Below, in pieces: positions 9,914 through 17,996 of a stretch of DNA of 20,994 bases. The stretch covers positions 1 to 20,994 of the forward strand of contig JAVKOQ010000656.1 in NCBI GenBank assembly GCA_031835245.1. Reading direction: 5' to 3'. The translations under genes and the position numbers were made by a program. Every line of letters starts with the position of its first letter. Position 1 is the first letter of the stretch. Under the pieces are notes generated by a model. That model did no database searches and was not told where the DNA came from. It saw only the letters and a program-made list of their open reading frames with translations. Source of the stretch: Balamuthia mandrillaris (taxonomy: Eukaryota > Discosea > Longamoebia > Balamuthiidae).

Positions 9914-10630
9914 GGAGGGAGTTCATAATTTGAAGCAAGAAATGTTATGTGAAAAATCCACCATTGACTCAGGCGGGTGACCAGACACTTTTGCAGTGAC
10001 CCGGCAGGACAGGCCTGCTCTCAGGACATTTGGCGGACTGTGAGGCAGCAACAGGAGCGCTGCTGCCCTCCCCCATGTTGCACGCCTCAGCAAGGGGCTC
10101 CCCCGGATCCCTGTGTGGTAGCCCTTGCTCCCCTCTCTGCCATCCTCTCTTTCTCTCTCTCTCTCTCTTCTCTCTCTCTTTTTGAATTTACCCGCACACG
10201 TGAACGGAAGAATGGTGTTCATTAGCGCGGTTTGTTCTTTGAACGGCGCCTCCTGGCCAGGGTCGGAGTTCGCTGGTGTGTGATGGGACGGGCGGGGGAA
10301 GATTGCCAGTCGGGTTGACAACAACATTTAGCCGTTGGCGTTTGGTTTCTTCCTCTTCTAAAGTGGCGCCTTTCTTGCTCGATGTGCTCTTCATTGCATA
10401 TGAGAACAAAATCCATACCCACCCTAGCATGGCCGTTTTCACTCATTATTAAACGAACGGTTGTCCAATTATCGGTATCTTAACAGAAAAATTGAAACGA
10501 GGCGAACTCCCTCAAACGCTTTGTTCCCGTCATCTCTTGCTTATCTTCTTTTATTTATAGCCTCTTTTTTTTGTTCTAGCTCAACAAACACGGACGGAAA
10601 CAACACAACACAAAGAAACACAAAACAGCT
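9914..10630. other. Spacer with GC-rich, foldable block of unknown nature
   Basis: Two GC-rich blocks (about 9975-10135 and 10240-10330) flank a CT tract (10145-10182). The first block has a GCAGG-N5-CCTGC stem (10004-10018), a 9-bp stem with one bulge (10042-10070) and another 9-bp stem with one bulge (10090-10128). On the minus strand, 10394 (or 10430) to about 10192 plus about 10112 to 9978 could be spliced into a small protein containing LNVVVNPTGNLPPPVPSH and KCPESRPVLPGHCKSVW. That would give it a GA-rich sense intron, against the rule all recognised genes here follow. I recognise no known protein or RNA. The right part (10450-10630) is AT-richer and probably holds the promoter and A-rich 5' leader of the next gene. 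Confidence 0.35.
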
Positions 10631-11528
10631 ATGAAGGTTCTCGGCAAGCTTTTGTTTGTTGGCGTGGTGGTGGCGGCGGTGCTCCTGTTTTGGACACCCG
10701 AAGAAGCCAGCGGAGCCCCGAGCCTCCCTTCTGTCCTCAGGACAAGGCTTGGAAACACCTGGACCCGGTTCGTTGGGGATGAAAAGTTTGACGAGGAGGA
10801 ACACGAAGTTCTGAAAAGAGAAGTCAGAGCATCTCCAGCGGAAGAGAAGGAGAACCAGAGCAACAAGTTTGTGAAACGAGAAGACTCTGGCGGTGGCGAG
10901 TGCCTCACCGACGCGGACTGCAATGCCGAGGACGAAGCTGGCACTTGTGATCCCGAAGGCAAATGCGTATGTGACGAAAGTACGGTCTTCTTTCTTTATC
11001 CTTTCTTCCTTTGCCTTTTTGTTTTTGGTTTGTTTTGCACCTTTAGTAATGCCTTCTGGTCACTTCTCTCTGCTCCTCTCTTCTCTCGCTCTCAGAGTAT
11101 GCTGGTAGCCACTGTAAACACGAACGCAAGTCCAAGCTTGTGGCCTTTCTCCTATCCTTGCTGGTCGGCGGCGTGGGCGCCGGTCGGTTCTACCTGGGCT
11201 ACACCGGGCTGGGCGCCCTCCGCATCGTGCTCCTGGTGCTGCTCTGCTGCAACGGCGTGTTCCTGGGCTTCTCGGGCTTGTTGGTGGGGTTGGGCGTTGT
11301 GGGCATCGTGCTGGTCGTGTGCGGCAGCATCCTGATGGTCGGCCTCGTTTTGGGCATTCAGATATGGTGGTTGGTGGATTGGATCTTGGTGCTCACGGTA
11401 TGGACTTTTTCGCAAACATGTTTTATGCTTGTTTGTCCTGTTGCTCTTCCTCGACTGACGTTTATTGTTTGTGTTTATAGGATGGTTTGCAGGACTCGGA
11501 TGGGTACGACCTTTATGAGGATATGTAA
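10631..11528 (+). CDS. TM2 domain membrane protein with signal peptide and EGF-like domain
   Basis: Three exons (10631-10979, 11096-11397, 11481-11528; GT-AG; 232 aa). Residues 1-29 form a signal peptide: a basic start, then FVGVVVAAVLLFW, ending near ASGAP. An acidic/basic linker follows. Residues about 90-124 hold six cysteines in an EGF-like pattern (CLTDADC, GTC, GKCVC, GSHC); the sixth is encoded by exon 2. From about residue 126, a TM2 domain follows: SKLVAFLLSLLVGGVGAGRFYLGY, then more hydrophobic helices to about residue 215. The TM2 family's turn, usually DRF or HRF, reads GRF here. The tail is short and acidic (DSDGYDLYEDM). Animal TM2D1-3 are related and TM2D proteins are linked to Notch signalling and phagocytosis there; the role in this organism is unknown. 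An AATAAA lies 9 nt after the stop codon. Confidence 0.85.
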
Positions 11529-11536
11529 TGTAATGC

Positions 11537-11542
11537 AATAAA
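11537..11542 (+). terminator. AATAAA polyadenylation signal
   Basis: A canonical AATAAA begins 9 nt after the TM2-protein stop codon. The assignment is by position and motif only. Confidence 0.6.
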
Positions 11543-11720
11543 ATACGATTCCCTACCACAACGTTATGTATATCTGTACAGGACACCGACCACGTCCTCT
11601 CCTTGCTCTCCTCTTCCATTCTCTCTTCTTCCCCGTCCACCACTTCCTTGGGCACATTGTTTCTTCAAACGAGCACCGAAAGCACGCTTTGCCTGTCCAA
11701 CGGATCCAAAAAAAAAGACT

Positions 11721-11726
11721 AAAAAA
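11721..11726 (-). terminator. RNA polymerase III T-run for tRNA-Ser
   Basis: On the minus strand, TTTTTT begins 6 nt after the tRNA 3' end, with a longer T-run (11716-11708) behind it as a backup. This is the usual Pol III stop signal. Confidence 0.8.
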
Positions 11727-11731
11727 GATAT

Positions 11732-11813
11732 CGACATCGGCAGGATTCGAACCTGCGCGGGCGGAGCCCAATTGATTTCTAGTCAATCACCTTAACCACT
11801 CGGTCACGATGTC
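11732..11813 (-). tRNA. tRNA-Ser(AGA): tRNA-Ser (anticodon AGA)
   Basis: The 82-nt cloverleaf is complete. The acceptor stem pairs GACATCG with CGATGTC, with discriminator G. The D-arm contains ACCGAGTGGTTAAGGT. The anticodon arm is ATTGA-CTAGAAA-TCAAT, with anticodon AGA at 11780-11778 reading UCU serine codons. The long variable arm (about 14 nt, GGGC/GCCC pairing) is class II, typical of Ser. The T-arm is GCAGG-TTCGAAT-CCTGC. No intron is present. Internal A box (TGACCGAGTGG) and B box (GGTTCGAATCC) sequences support Pol III transcription. CCA is not encoded, as usual in eukaryotes. Confidence 0.97.
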
Positions 11814-11977
11814 TTGGCTGAAACGGTAGAGGTGAATTTATGCTCCCATATTCCAATTCAAATCTTGAATGGCCACCTCTTTGATTTTCTGCTGCTGCCC
11901 ACCTGCTCTCTCGATAAAAACAGCTACATGTGTTTTCCGCTGATGCAAACCTCACTCTGCTTATTTTTGCCGAAAGC

Positions 11978-12632
11978 ATGAGCCAAGAAGAAGCCGATCA
12001 AAAGGAGAGAGTGCGTGAACCTGAGCACGAAGAAGAGACTATCGCGGGTGTAGCTGCCCACGTGCAGGCCTGCGGCATCATCTCCTCGCTCTTGCCGACG
12101 GAGCTTTGGCTCTCCATCTTTTGCTTCCTCTCTTGGGAGGACCTCTCCAACCTGGCCTTGGTCTGCCGCCATTTCCACCTCTTGACGCAGACGGACAACC
12201 CCCTCTGGAAGCACCTCTACCTCACTCACTTTTCTACCCCTCCTTCCTTGCTTCTCCTCTACTCTTCTTCTTCTTCTTCTGCGCAGCAAACCAAGCACAA
12301 ATGGAGAGGCCTCGTCCGACTTCATCGCGACATTGAAAAGAACTGGCAAAGCGGCCGCTACCGTCTTCACACTCTGCAAGATCGGCACACGGACAGGGTG
12401 TGGTCCGCGCGCTTGGACCTTGAAGCCAGCAAGCTCTACACCGCCTCCACCTCCGACCTCATCCAGATATGGGACCTCCACCCTGCCCTTTCACAAGACA
12501 CATCCAAACAAACGGCTAGCGACGCTTCCTCGGGTCACCATTCATCCCCTTCTTCCTCTCTCTTACGCGGTATTTTTTAAAAACTTTTGATCTTTCTATT
12601 CCGTCTCTCTTCCTTCTGCATTCCTCTTTGTT

Positions 12633-12671
<39 letters not shown>

Positions 12672-13733
12672 CTCTTCTCTGCTTCTCTCTTCTCTCTCTC
12701 TCTCTCGCTCTCTCTTATCTCGCTTTCTCTCTCCTCACACGCCCGCAATGTTTCTATGAATGCAGGGCACACAGCAGAGGTTCGATGCCTGGAGGTTCGT
12801 GGCAATACGTTGGTCTCTGGGGCCTATGACTCCACCGTGCGGGTGTGGGATGTGGCGGGGAGAAAGCTCCTTCGAACGCTTGCCCAGGAGCATGACGTCT
12901 ACGCCCTCCAGTTTGACGAGGAGAAAATCGTCTGTGCTTGTGGAGATGGTGCCTTGCGCGTGTTTGCGATGGAGAGTGGCGACGGTGGTGGAGAGGCCTC
13001 CTCTTCTTCATTATCTTCTGGTGCTGTTGCACCACTACAAACGCTACTTGGACATTCTGCTTGTCTTCGAGCTGTAAAGTATGATAAAAACATGATAATC
13101 AGTGGAGGCGAGGATGCTTTGACCAACGGTTTGTTCCTTTTTTCCCCTGTAATTGCTTCTTCTGTTTTCTTTTCTTTCTCTGTGCTGACCAATTCTCCTC
13201 TCTCATAGTTTGGGACATGCGGACTGGAAAGTGTGAACGAACAGTAAAAATGCATGATCGTGGCGTGTCTAGCCTGCAATTCAAAGATAACTTGCTGATG
13301 ACCGGTTCCTTTGATACCACCGTTAAAATGGTGGACTTGCGGACGTTTGAGTGCATTCGCACTTTGACACCGAATACGAAGAGTTCGGCGGGCTATTTTT
13401 ACTATTACCTCCCACTGAGCGTTTGGAGTCTGCAGTTTGATGACAAGAAGGTACATACCCTTTCTTTCATCTTCTCGTTTTTCTTCTAGTTCTTCTTCTC
13501 CTTCTTTCTCATCATTTGCTGACCCATCACACAAACACCAGTTGGTGACGTCACATGGTACAGGCAATGTTAAGATATGGAACTATCACACAGGAGAAGA
13601 GTTGGCCACCACCACCGAACACAGAGGAGAGGTCATCACTCTGAACTTTTCTCTTCACCTCATGGCCACTGGAGGAGAGGATCGCAGCATCAAGCTCTAC
13701 GATTTCTCTCCCTCCTCAATAGAAGCACATTGA
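11978..13733 (+). CDS. F-box / WD40-repeat protein (probable SCF substrate receptor)
   Basis: Exons: 11978-12569, 12766-13128, 13209-13450, 13542-13733; 462 aa, GT-AG introns. The F-box is at residues about 37-82 (LLPTELWLSIFCFLSWEDLS, then ALVCRHFHLL and a WKHLY end), the expected Skp1-binding helices. Seven WD repeats follow from about residue 139: DRVWSARLD...IQIWD, AEVRCLEV...VRVWD, DVYALQF...LRVF, CLRAVKY...VWDMRTG, VSSLQF...VKMVD, SVWSLQF...VKIWN and EVITLNF...IKLYD. That is enough for one closed seven-blade propeller. Low-complexity Ser/Leu inserts lie between the F-box and the first blade and in blade 3. The likely role is recognition of phosphorylated substrates for an SCF ubiquitin ligase, inferred from architecture. 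An in-frame ATG at 11930 would add 16 residues; the 11978 start is preferred because the added segment is hydrophobic and atypical. Confidence 0.9.
12631..12715. repeat. CT microsatellite in F-box/WD40 gene intron 1
   Basis: This interrupted (CT)n tract is on the sense strand of the intron, ending about 50 nt before the acceptor at 12764-12765. Confidence 0.85.
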
Positions 13734-13796
13734 CAATGAAACTTTGTACATTAGACAGAGCTCTTTGGGAGCGCATAGGTTGCTAGAGAGATGGAA

Positions 13797-13802
13797 AATA
13801 AA
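13797..13802 (+). terminator. AATAAA polyadenylation signal of the F-box/WD40 gene
   Basis: A canonical AATAAA begins 64 nt after the stop codon. Assigned by motif and position only. Confidence 0.55.
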
Positions 13803-14043
13803 GAAACGAGAAGGATAGGGAAGTTGCATGTGCTTCTCTCCTCTCCTGTTTTTCGTCCCTGAGTGAGAGGTTGTCAGGAGGGGCGGGGAGACCAACGAGC
13901 CCATGGCTCTACCGCATCAGCATCTCCCAGAGTGCGCAGATGTTGTTGTGGTGTTACTGTAGTTCTCTCTTCAGACTCCTCTTCTGTCCCAACCTGCTGC
14001 GTGGGGGATGTAGAGGATGCAGTGCCCCAGAGACGCAAAGCCA

Positions 14044-14139
14044 GGAGATTAGACATGAGAGAAGACGGGAGATTAGACAGGAGCGAAGACAGGAGATTAG
14101 ACAGGAGCCAAGCCGGGAGATCAGACAGGAGCGAAGACA
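14044..14139. repeat. 24-bp tandem repeat, four copies
   Basis: Units lie at 14044-14067, 14068-14091, 14092-14115 and 14116-14139. The shared core is GGAGATTAGACAGGAGCGAA, with a few substitutions per unit. The 24-bp period equals 8 codons, so two plus-strand frames and a minus-strand frame stay open and give 8-residue repeats (for example REIRQERR). No start codon joins these frames to SPAG7, whose own ATG is downstream and separated by stops. Confidence 0.85.
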
Positions 14140-14202
14140 AGAGAGAGATAAGCAAGTAGCGGCAGAAAAAGAGTGAAGCAAAAGCGTAGCAGCAGCACAA
14201 GG

Positions 14203-15095
14203 ATGGATCTTTTGGACAATCTCCTGGATTCGATGGATAAAACCCATCAACAGCTCTCTCAGGTCAGTGCACACGAGAAAGGTGAGAAAAAAAACAAGCG
14301 AAGAAGTTTTTAGTCGTGTGTTCTCCGATCCAGCGCCGTTCTGATCCTTTTCATGGAGGGCAGAGAGGCGGGAGCAGCAGCGGAAACAGCAGCAGAAGGA
14401 AAGAGAGGAGAAGCAACAGTGGAGAACAAAAGTGGAGGCCAAAGTTCAAGCCTTCCTTGCCAACGAGAAAGCCGCTCGCCTCTGTTTTCCTCCTCTGGAT
14501 AAGTCCTTCAGACTAGTCATGTACGACTTTCCTGTTTTCTATTCGCTCTCCTCTGTTCCTTTGCTTCTGCTTCTAGATGCTTCTCTTGCTTTGTCTTCCT
14601 TCCCTGCTTCCTCGCTAAGTAAGCTTATTATTCCTCCCTGCTGGGTAGACATGAAGTGGCGGACAGCCATGAACTGTGCAGCCATTCATTTGGAGAGCAA
14701 GACTCTGATCAGCGGTTCACCGTTCTGTTCAAGCAAGAGTTTGCTCCTTCTTTAACCAAACTCTCCATCATTTCTTCCGTACGCATTTTGTCTTTGCTCC
14801 TCTTGAAGTTTTCCTTCTCTCGTTCTCTCCTCCCATCGCTTCTATCTTTCCATTTGCTTCTCTCATTCTTGATTTGTCACTTAGAGAGTGGAACCTGGCA
14901 TGACCATCCAAGAACTTGATGCAATGTTGCAGCAAGTCCAAAACGAGCCTGAGGTGGTGGAATCACCACAACCAACATCCGAACAACTCAAGCAGCAAAA
15001 ACGACAACGGGCAAGCTTCTCTCCCCCACTTCTCTATTTCTCTTTCGTTTCTCTTCTCTTACTCTCTTCTTGCTTCTCTCCCTCTCTCCCTCTCT

Positions 15096-15127
<32 letters not shown>

Positions 15128-15561
15128 TTGTTTGTATTTCGCTCTTCCTCATTTCTCTCAAAATACTCATTGTAAACAAAACAATGCAGAAAGCACAACA
15201 AGCAAACCAACAAGTAGATAACTACCGTAAACAAGGAACATACGCTAAAGCCTTTGAAGGCGCTGGTGAGTTAATTGTATTAACTCCGAAGAAGAGGGAC
15301 CGACGCACCATAGAAGAAATTCAATTGGAGATGAAGCAGAAGAAGCGTAAGGGAAGTGTCGAGAATAAGGGAGAAGAAAAAGAACATGAAGCTGGCAAGG
15401 AGGACGAACGAGAGGAGCTTGAAGAAGAGGAAGAGGAGCGTGAAGAATCGGATGAAGAAAATGATTATTACAAGGAAGAAGAAGAAGAGGAGGAGGAGGA
15501 AGAAGAAGAAGAACGAGAAGAGGAGCATGAAGAAGAAACGGCTGGAGAACAGGATAGTTGA
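14203..15561 (+). CDS. SPAG7: SPAG7-like R3H-domain protein
   Basis: Exons: 14203-14262, 14366-14520, 14649-14778, 14885-15010, 15190-15561; 280 aa. The start (MDLLDNLLDSMDKTHQQ) matches human SPAG7 (MADLLGSILSSMEKP). A Gln/Glu/Lys-rich helix (RREQQRKQQQKEREE) comes next. An R3H single-strand nucleic-acid binding domain follows, with its R-x3-H motif in FRLVIHEVADSH (R69, H73) and RFTVLFKQEFAPS. Then come a Gln-rich linker and the family's conserved basic motif KKRDRRTIEEIQLEMKQKK (human KRDTRSIEEAMNEIRAKKR). The C-terminal ~70 residues are an almost pure Glu/Asp tract that human SPAG7 lacks. Intron 4 (15011-15189) uses a GC donor (CGG then GCAAGC) and carries (CT)n. RNA binding is inferred from the R3H domain; the cellular role is unsettled. 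Confidence 0.88.
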
Positions 15562-16004
15562 TGCCCATATGATTCAGTGATAAGAGCAACCCGGTCAGCT
15601 TATTTCACCCCCCTGCTACTTCAAAACAGCCTCTTACTTTGCAGAGGCCCCCTAAACCCTCTAAAGCTCTATTGGGCCAGCCACAGGCCTCTGTTTCGGA
15701 AGGAAGCTTTCTCGCCAGATACCTGCAGCCGCATCTCTGCGGCACAAGAAACCAGAGCACGCGGGACGACACGAAAATCATCAATGTCTGAGGGGTGTGA
15801 ACCGAGATTTTCCCGATTTAAGTGAACTGGCCCTCGTGCAAAGCTAAATTGCTCCTGGAAAAAAGAACTGCAAAAAAAAAAAAGGGGGGGGAGAAAAAAA
15901 GAGAACCAAGCAAGCTGCTACGGCCTTTTTTTTTCTGGTGCACCAGGGTAGCGTTTTTCTCCTTCGATTGGCTTGATTTGTAGGAACAACACAACACAGC
16001 GATC
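15562..16004. other. Spacer between SPAG7 and ELOB with foldable segments
   Basis: I find no recognisable gene. CAGAGGCC (15642-15649) pairs perfectly with GGCCTCTG (15686-15693), and GCCGCA-TCTC-TGCGGC (15728-15743) is a tight 6-bp hairpin, so a structured RNA in 15600-15830 is possible but unsupported. A 12-bp perfect palindrome CTGGTGCACCAG lies at 15935-15946, about 59 bp before the ELOB ATG, and may be a promoter element. A-, G- and T-homopolymer runs are at 15860-15935. Confidence 0.4.
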
Positions 16005-16500
16005 ATGGTAAAAACTGACCACTTTCCCCGCTCTTTGTATTCCTTTTTCATTGAGCCTTCACTCTAAAATTTTTTTTGTCACTTTTGTTACCACTACTTT
16101 TTTATTTGGTGTTCATTTTTTTTTTTGCTACAAGGCCCAATACATTCGCATCAAGAGAAAGAACCAAACCATCTTCCTGTCCATGAGCACGGAAGATAAG
16201 GTGGTGGACGTGAAAGCAAAAGTTGCCAAGATAAACGAGAAAGAGCCCAACGAAGTCGGTTTGATCTTCAACGAGGAACAACTCCCGAACGATAAAACGC
16301 TCGCTGAGTGCAACGTTGAGAACGACAACATTGTTTATTTGGTTTACAACGAAGGTATGTACTTTTTAGTTTTCCTTTCCTCTGCGTAACTCTTTTTCTT
16401 ACCGGTCCATCTCACATTTTTTTTAAAAAAAAAAACAGGAGGAGAATGGGAGAAAGTTGACATTCAGAAGCCCGAAGAAGGCAAAATGACTGAAGATTAA
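16005..16500 (+). CDS. ELOB: Elongin B
   Basis: Elongin B is a ubiquitin-like adaptor that pairs with elongin C in cullin-RING ubiquitin ligases and in the elongin complex. Exons: 16005-16007, 16135-16354, 16439-16500; 94 aa. The protein begins M-AQYIRIKRKNQTIFLSMSTED, matching the elongin B beta-grasp start (human [20 protein letters not shown]). The ubiquitin-like core follows (VDVKAKVAKI, LIFNEEQLPNDKTLAECNV, IVYLVYNEG), then the short family tail VDIQKPEEGKM (human VMKPQD). The first coding exon appears to be the ATG alone: GTAAAA starts directly after it, and the next in-frame ATG in exon 2 would remove the first conserved strand. A longer upstream coding exon is not evident. The gene converges on MAD2 with 180 bp between stop codons. 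Confidence 0.87.
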
Positions 16501-16680
16501 TACAAACGCATGAATATACTTTTGTTAGACTTCAAGTTTTTTTTATTTGCTGAACTGACCCGTTTCTCTCTTAGATGGTTTCAACTTTTCCTCTCCCCAA
16601 AAGAGGAAAAGTTCCACTATTTTGTTGAAAGACCGACTCGCTATTTACACATTCCAAGAGCTCAACTTCGTCCTTCCTGC

Positions 16681-17157
16681 TCAGTCATCACCAGTCTCCA
16701 CGGCATAGGCCACCATTGCGTCCACGCGATGGATCTTCGTGTCAAAGGAGCGCAGGCGCACGGCTTGAGCGTTGGCAATCTCCTTGGGATCCGACTCCTC
16801 CCAGGCCAAAGGTACCTCCGTGTTCTTATCAGTGTAGATCAAAATGTCAAACGTGCAACGCGCATGCAGCAACGGCAAGAAGGTAACGCTGGCACAGATC
16901 TGCCGGATGATGGCCTGGATCTCTCCAGTTATCTCCTTTGGGGACTTTTCTCTGGGTTCGCTGTGGGCGGTCGGAAGATCTGTGACAATGTCAAAGACCC
17001 ATCGCTCCAGCGTTTCGGCTGTCTCGGCGCTGACCACCACAACCACCACTCTTTGTACTGTTCCGGTTAGCAGCCATTCTGTTTGGTTGTGTAGGTGTTA
17101 GCCTGGGTTGGTTCCTTTCAACTACGAACAGAACCCAACGGAGAAGCGAGAGAAGTT

Positions 17158-17192
<35 letters not shown>

Positions 17193-17744
17193 AAGAGATG
17201 CTTTTTAAGCGTATTAACATACCTTTTAACTGTTTGAGAACGTTGTTGAGGTAGGCTTTCAGCTTATCGTCATTAGTCACCAAAATATTAAGGCCATACT
17301 TTTGCACGGCGGTGAAGGTTTCAGCAGGATAGATGCCTCGTTGGTACAATATGCTAAACATCATTGGAATGGATAGCGTGAGCAGAAAACGCAACGGGTT
17401 GAGAGAAATCAAAAAAAAAAAAAAACAGAGGCTCAAAAGTACCTATTGATGCCATAGCCTGAAGAAAAACAAGATTATAAAAAGCAAAAGCGGTGGGGCA
17501 AAAAAAAAGTGAGAAGGGGGGAAAAAAAGTAGCAGGCTGCAAAGTGAGTTTTAAAAAGAAAAAAAACAACACACCAAAAAACTCTGTCACGAGTTGCGCG
17601 GAGCCTTTCAGAGTGATAACACCTTTGTTTGCGACCGACTAGAAAAGCAAGACAAAGAGAGAGAAACAGGGTTAATAACACAAAAAAAAAACTATCCGCA
17701 AAGAGAGAGAGACAAAAAAATGTGAGCTACCAACTACGAACCAT
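16681..17744 (-). CDS. MAD2: Spindle checkpoint protein MAD2 (HORMA domain)
   Basis: MAD2 binds CDC20 at unattached kinetochores and blocks the anaphase-promoting complex. Minus-strand exons: 17744-17742, 17638-17575, 17458-17443, 17353-17223, 17078-16681; 203 aa (human 205). HORMA blocks: GVITLKGSAQLVTEFF-GYGINSILYQRGIYPAETFTAVQKYGL, VTNDDKLKAYLNNVLKQLKEWL, VVVVVVSAETAETLERWVFDI, IRQICASVTFLPLL, FDILIYTDK, PLAWEESDP and VRLRSFDTKIHRVDAMVAYAV. The C-terminal safety-belt region is intact. Exon 3 is a 16-nt microexon encoding most of GYGIN; without it the frame and the hinge are lost. Exon 1 is inferred to be the ATG alone (ATG then GTTCGT), because an in-frame TAG stands directly before exon 2. 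Other introns are GT-AG; intron 4 carries (CT)n on the sense strand. Confidence 0.92.
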
Positions 17745-17996
17745 TTTTTCGTCTGATTGTCTGTTCTATTGTTTGTTGTTGTTCTTCTCACAAAGCAAAC
17801 AAGGGTGGCCTTTGCTTTTTATGCAACTTCCCGTTAGGATTAACGGTACGGTTGGTTTTGGCGGGAACTTTTTCGTCGACTGCTCTTTTTTGCGGACATG
17901 CTCCCCCATGACGACATTACACTATGCCTTGGATGAGTGATCGTGACGCAAATTCGAGGAAAGTAAAAAAAGAAGAAAAGAAAACAAGAAAGAACG
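17745..17996. promoter_or_regulatory. Divergent MAD2 / mitochondrial carrier promoter region
   Basis: This 252-bp spacer separates two divergent start codons. It contains T-rich and TTGTT-rich stretches, a TGACGCAAA site near 17943, and a purine-rich leader directly before the carrier ATG. No frame looks coding. Shared promoter use is inferred from the arrangement. Confidence 0.45.

Larger units (their letters stand above)
13734..14202. other. Spacer between F-box/WD40 gene and SPAG7
   Basis: An AATAAA at 13797-13802 probably ends the F-box/WD40 transcript. The block 13865-14040 is GC-richer than a usual spacer here and stays open in more than one frame, but no frame resembles a known protein. 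A four-copy 24-bp tandem repeat follows (separate entry). The SPAG7 start codon at 14203 is about 60 bp beyond the repeat, so the repeat probably lies in its promoter or 5' UTR. Confidence 0.5.

Noticed and set aside
11930-11977. Upstream in-frame ATG of the F-box/WD40 gene
   Set aside because: It adds a short hydrophobic segment unlike F-box protein N-termini; the ATG at 11978 gives a normal hydrophilic start. Not excluded without a mapped transcript start.
15245-15589. Leu/Pro-rich and Phe-rich minus-strand frames opposite SPAG7 exon 5
   Set aside because: They are the complement of the acidic SPAG7 tail. The plus strand has the conserved KKRDRRTIEE motif.
15738-15800. Box C-like TGATGAT on the minus strand suggesting a C/D snoRNA
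   Set aside because: No CTGA box D occurs at a suitable distance and no terminal stem pairs around it.
14203-17744. A functional cluster of ubiquitin-related genes (F-box protein, ELOB) with MAD2
   Set aside because: The genes work in different complexes and are unrelated in orientation. Nearness of such common housekeeping genes is expected by chance.
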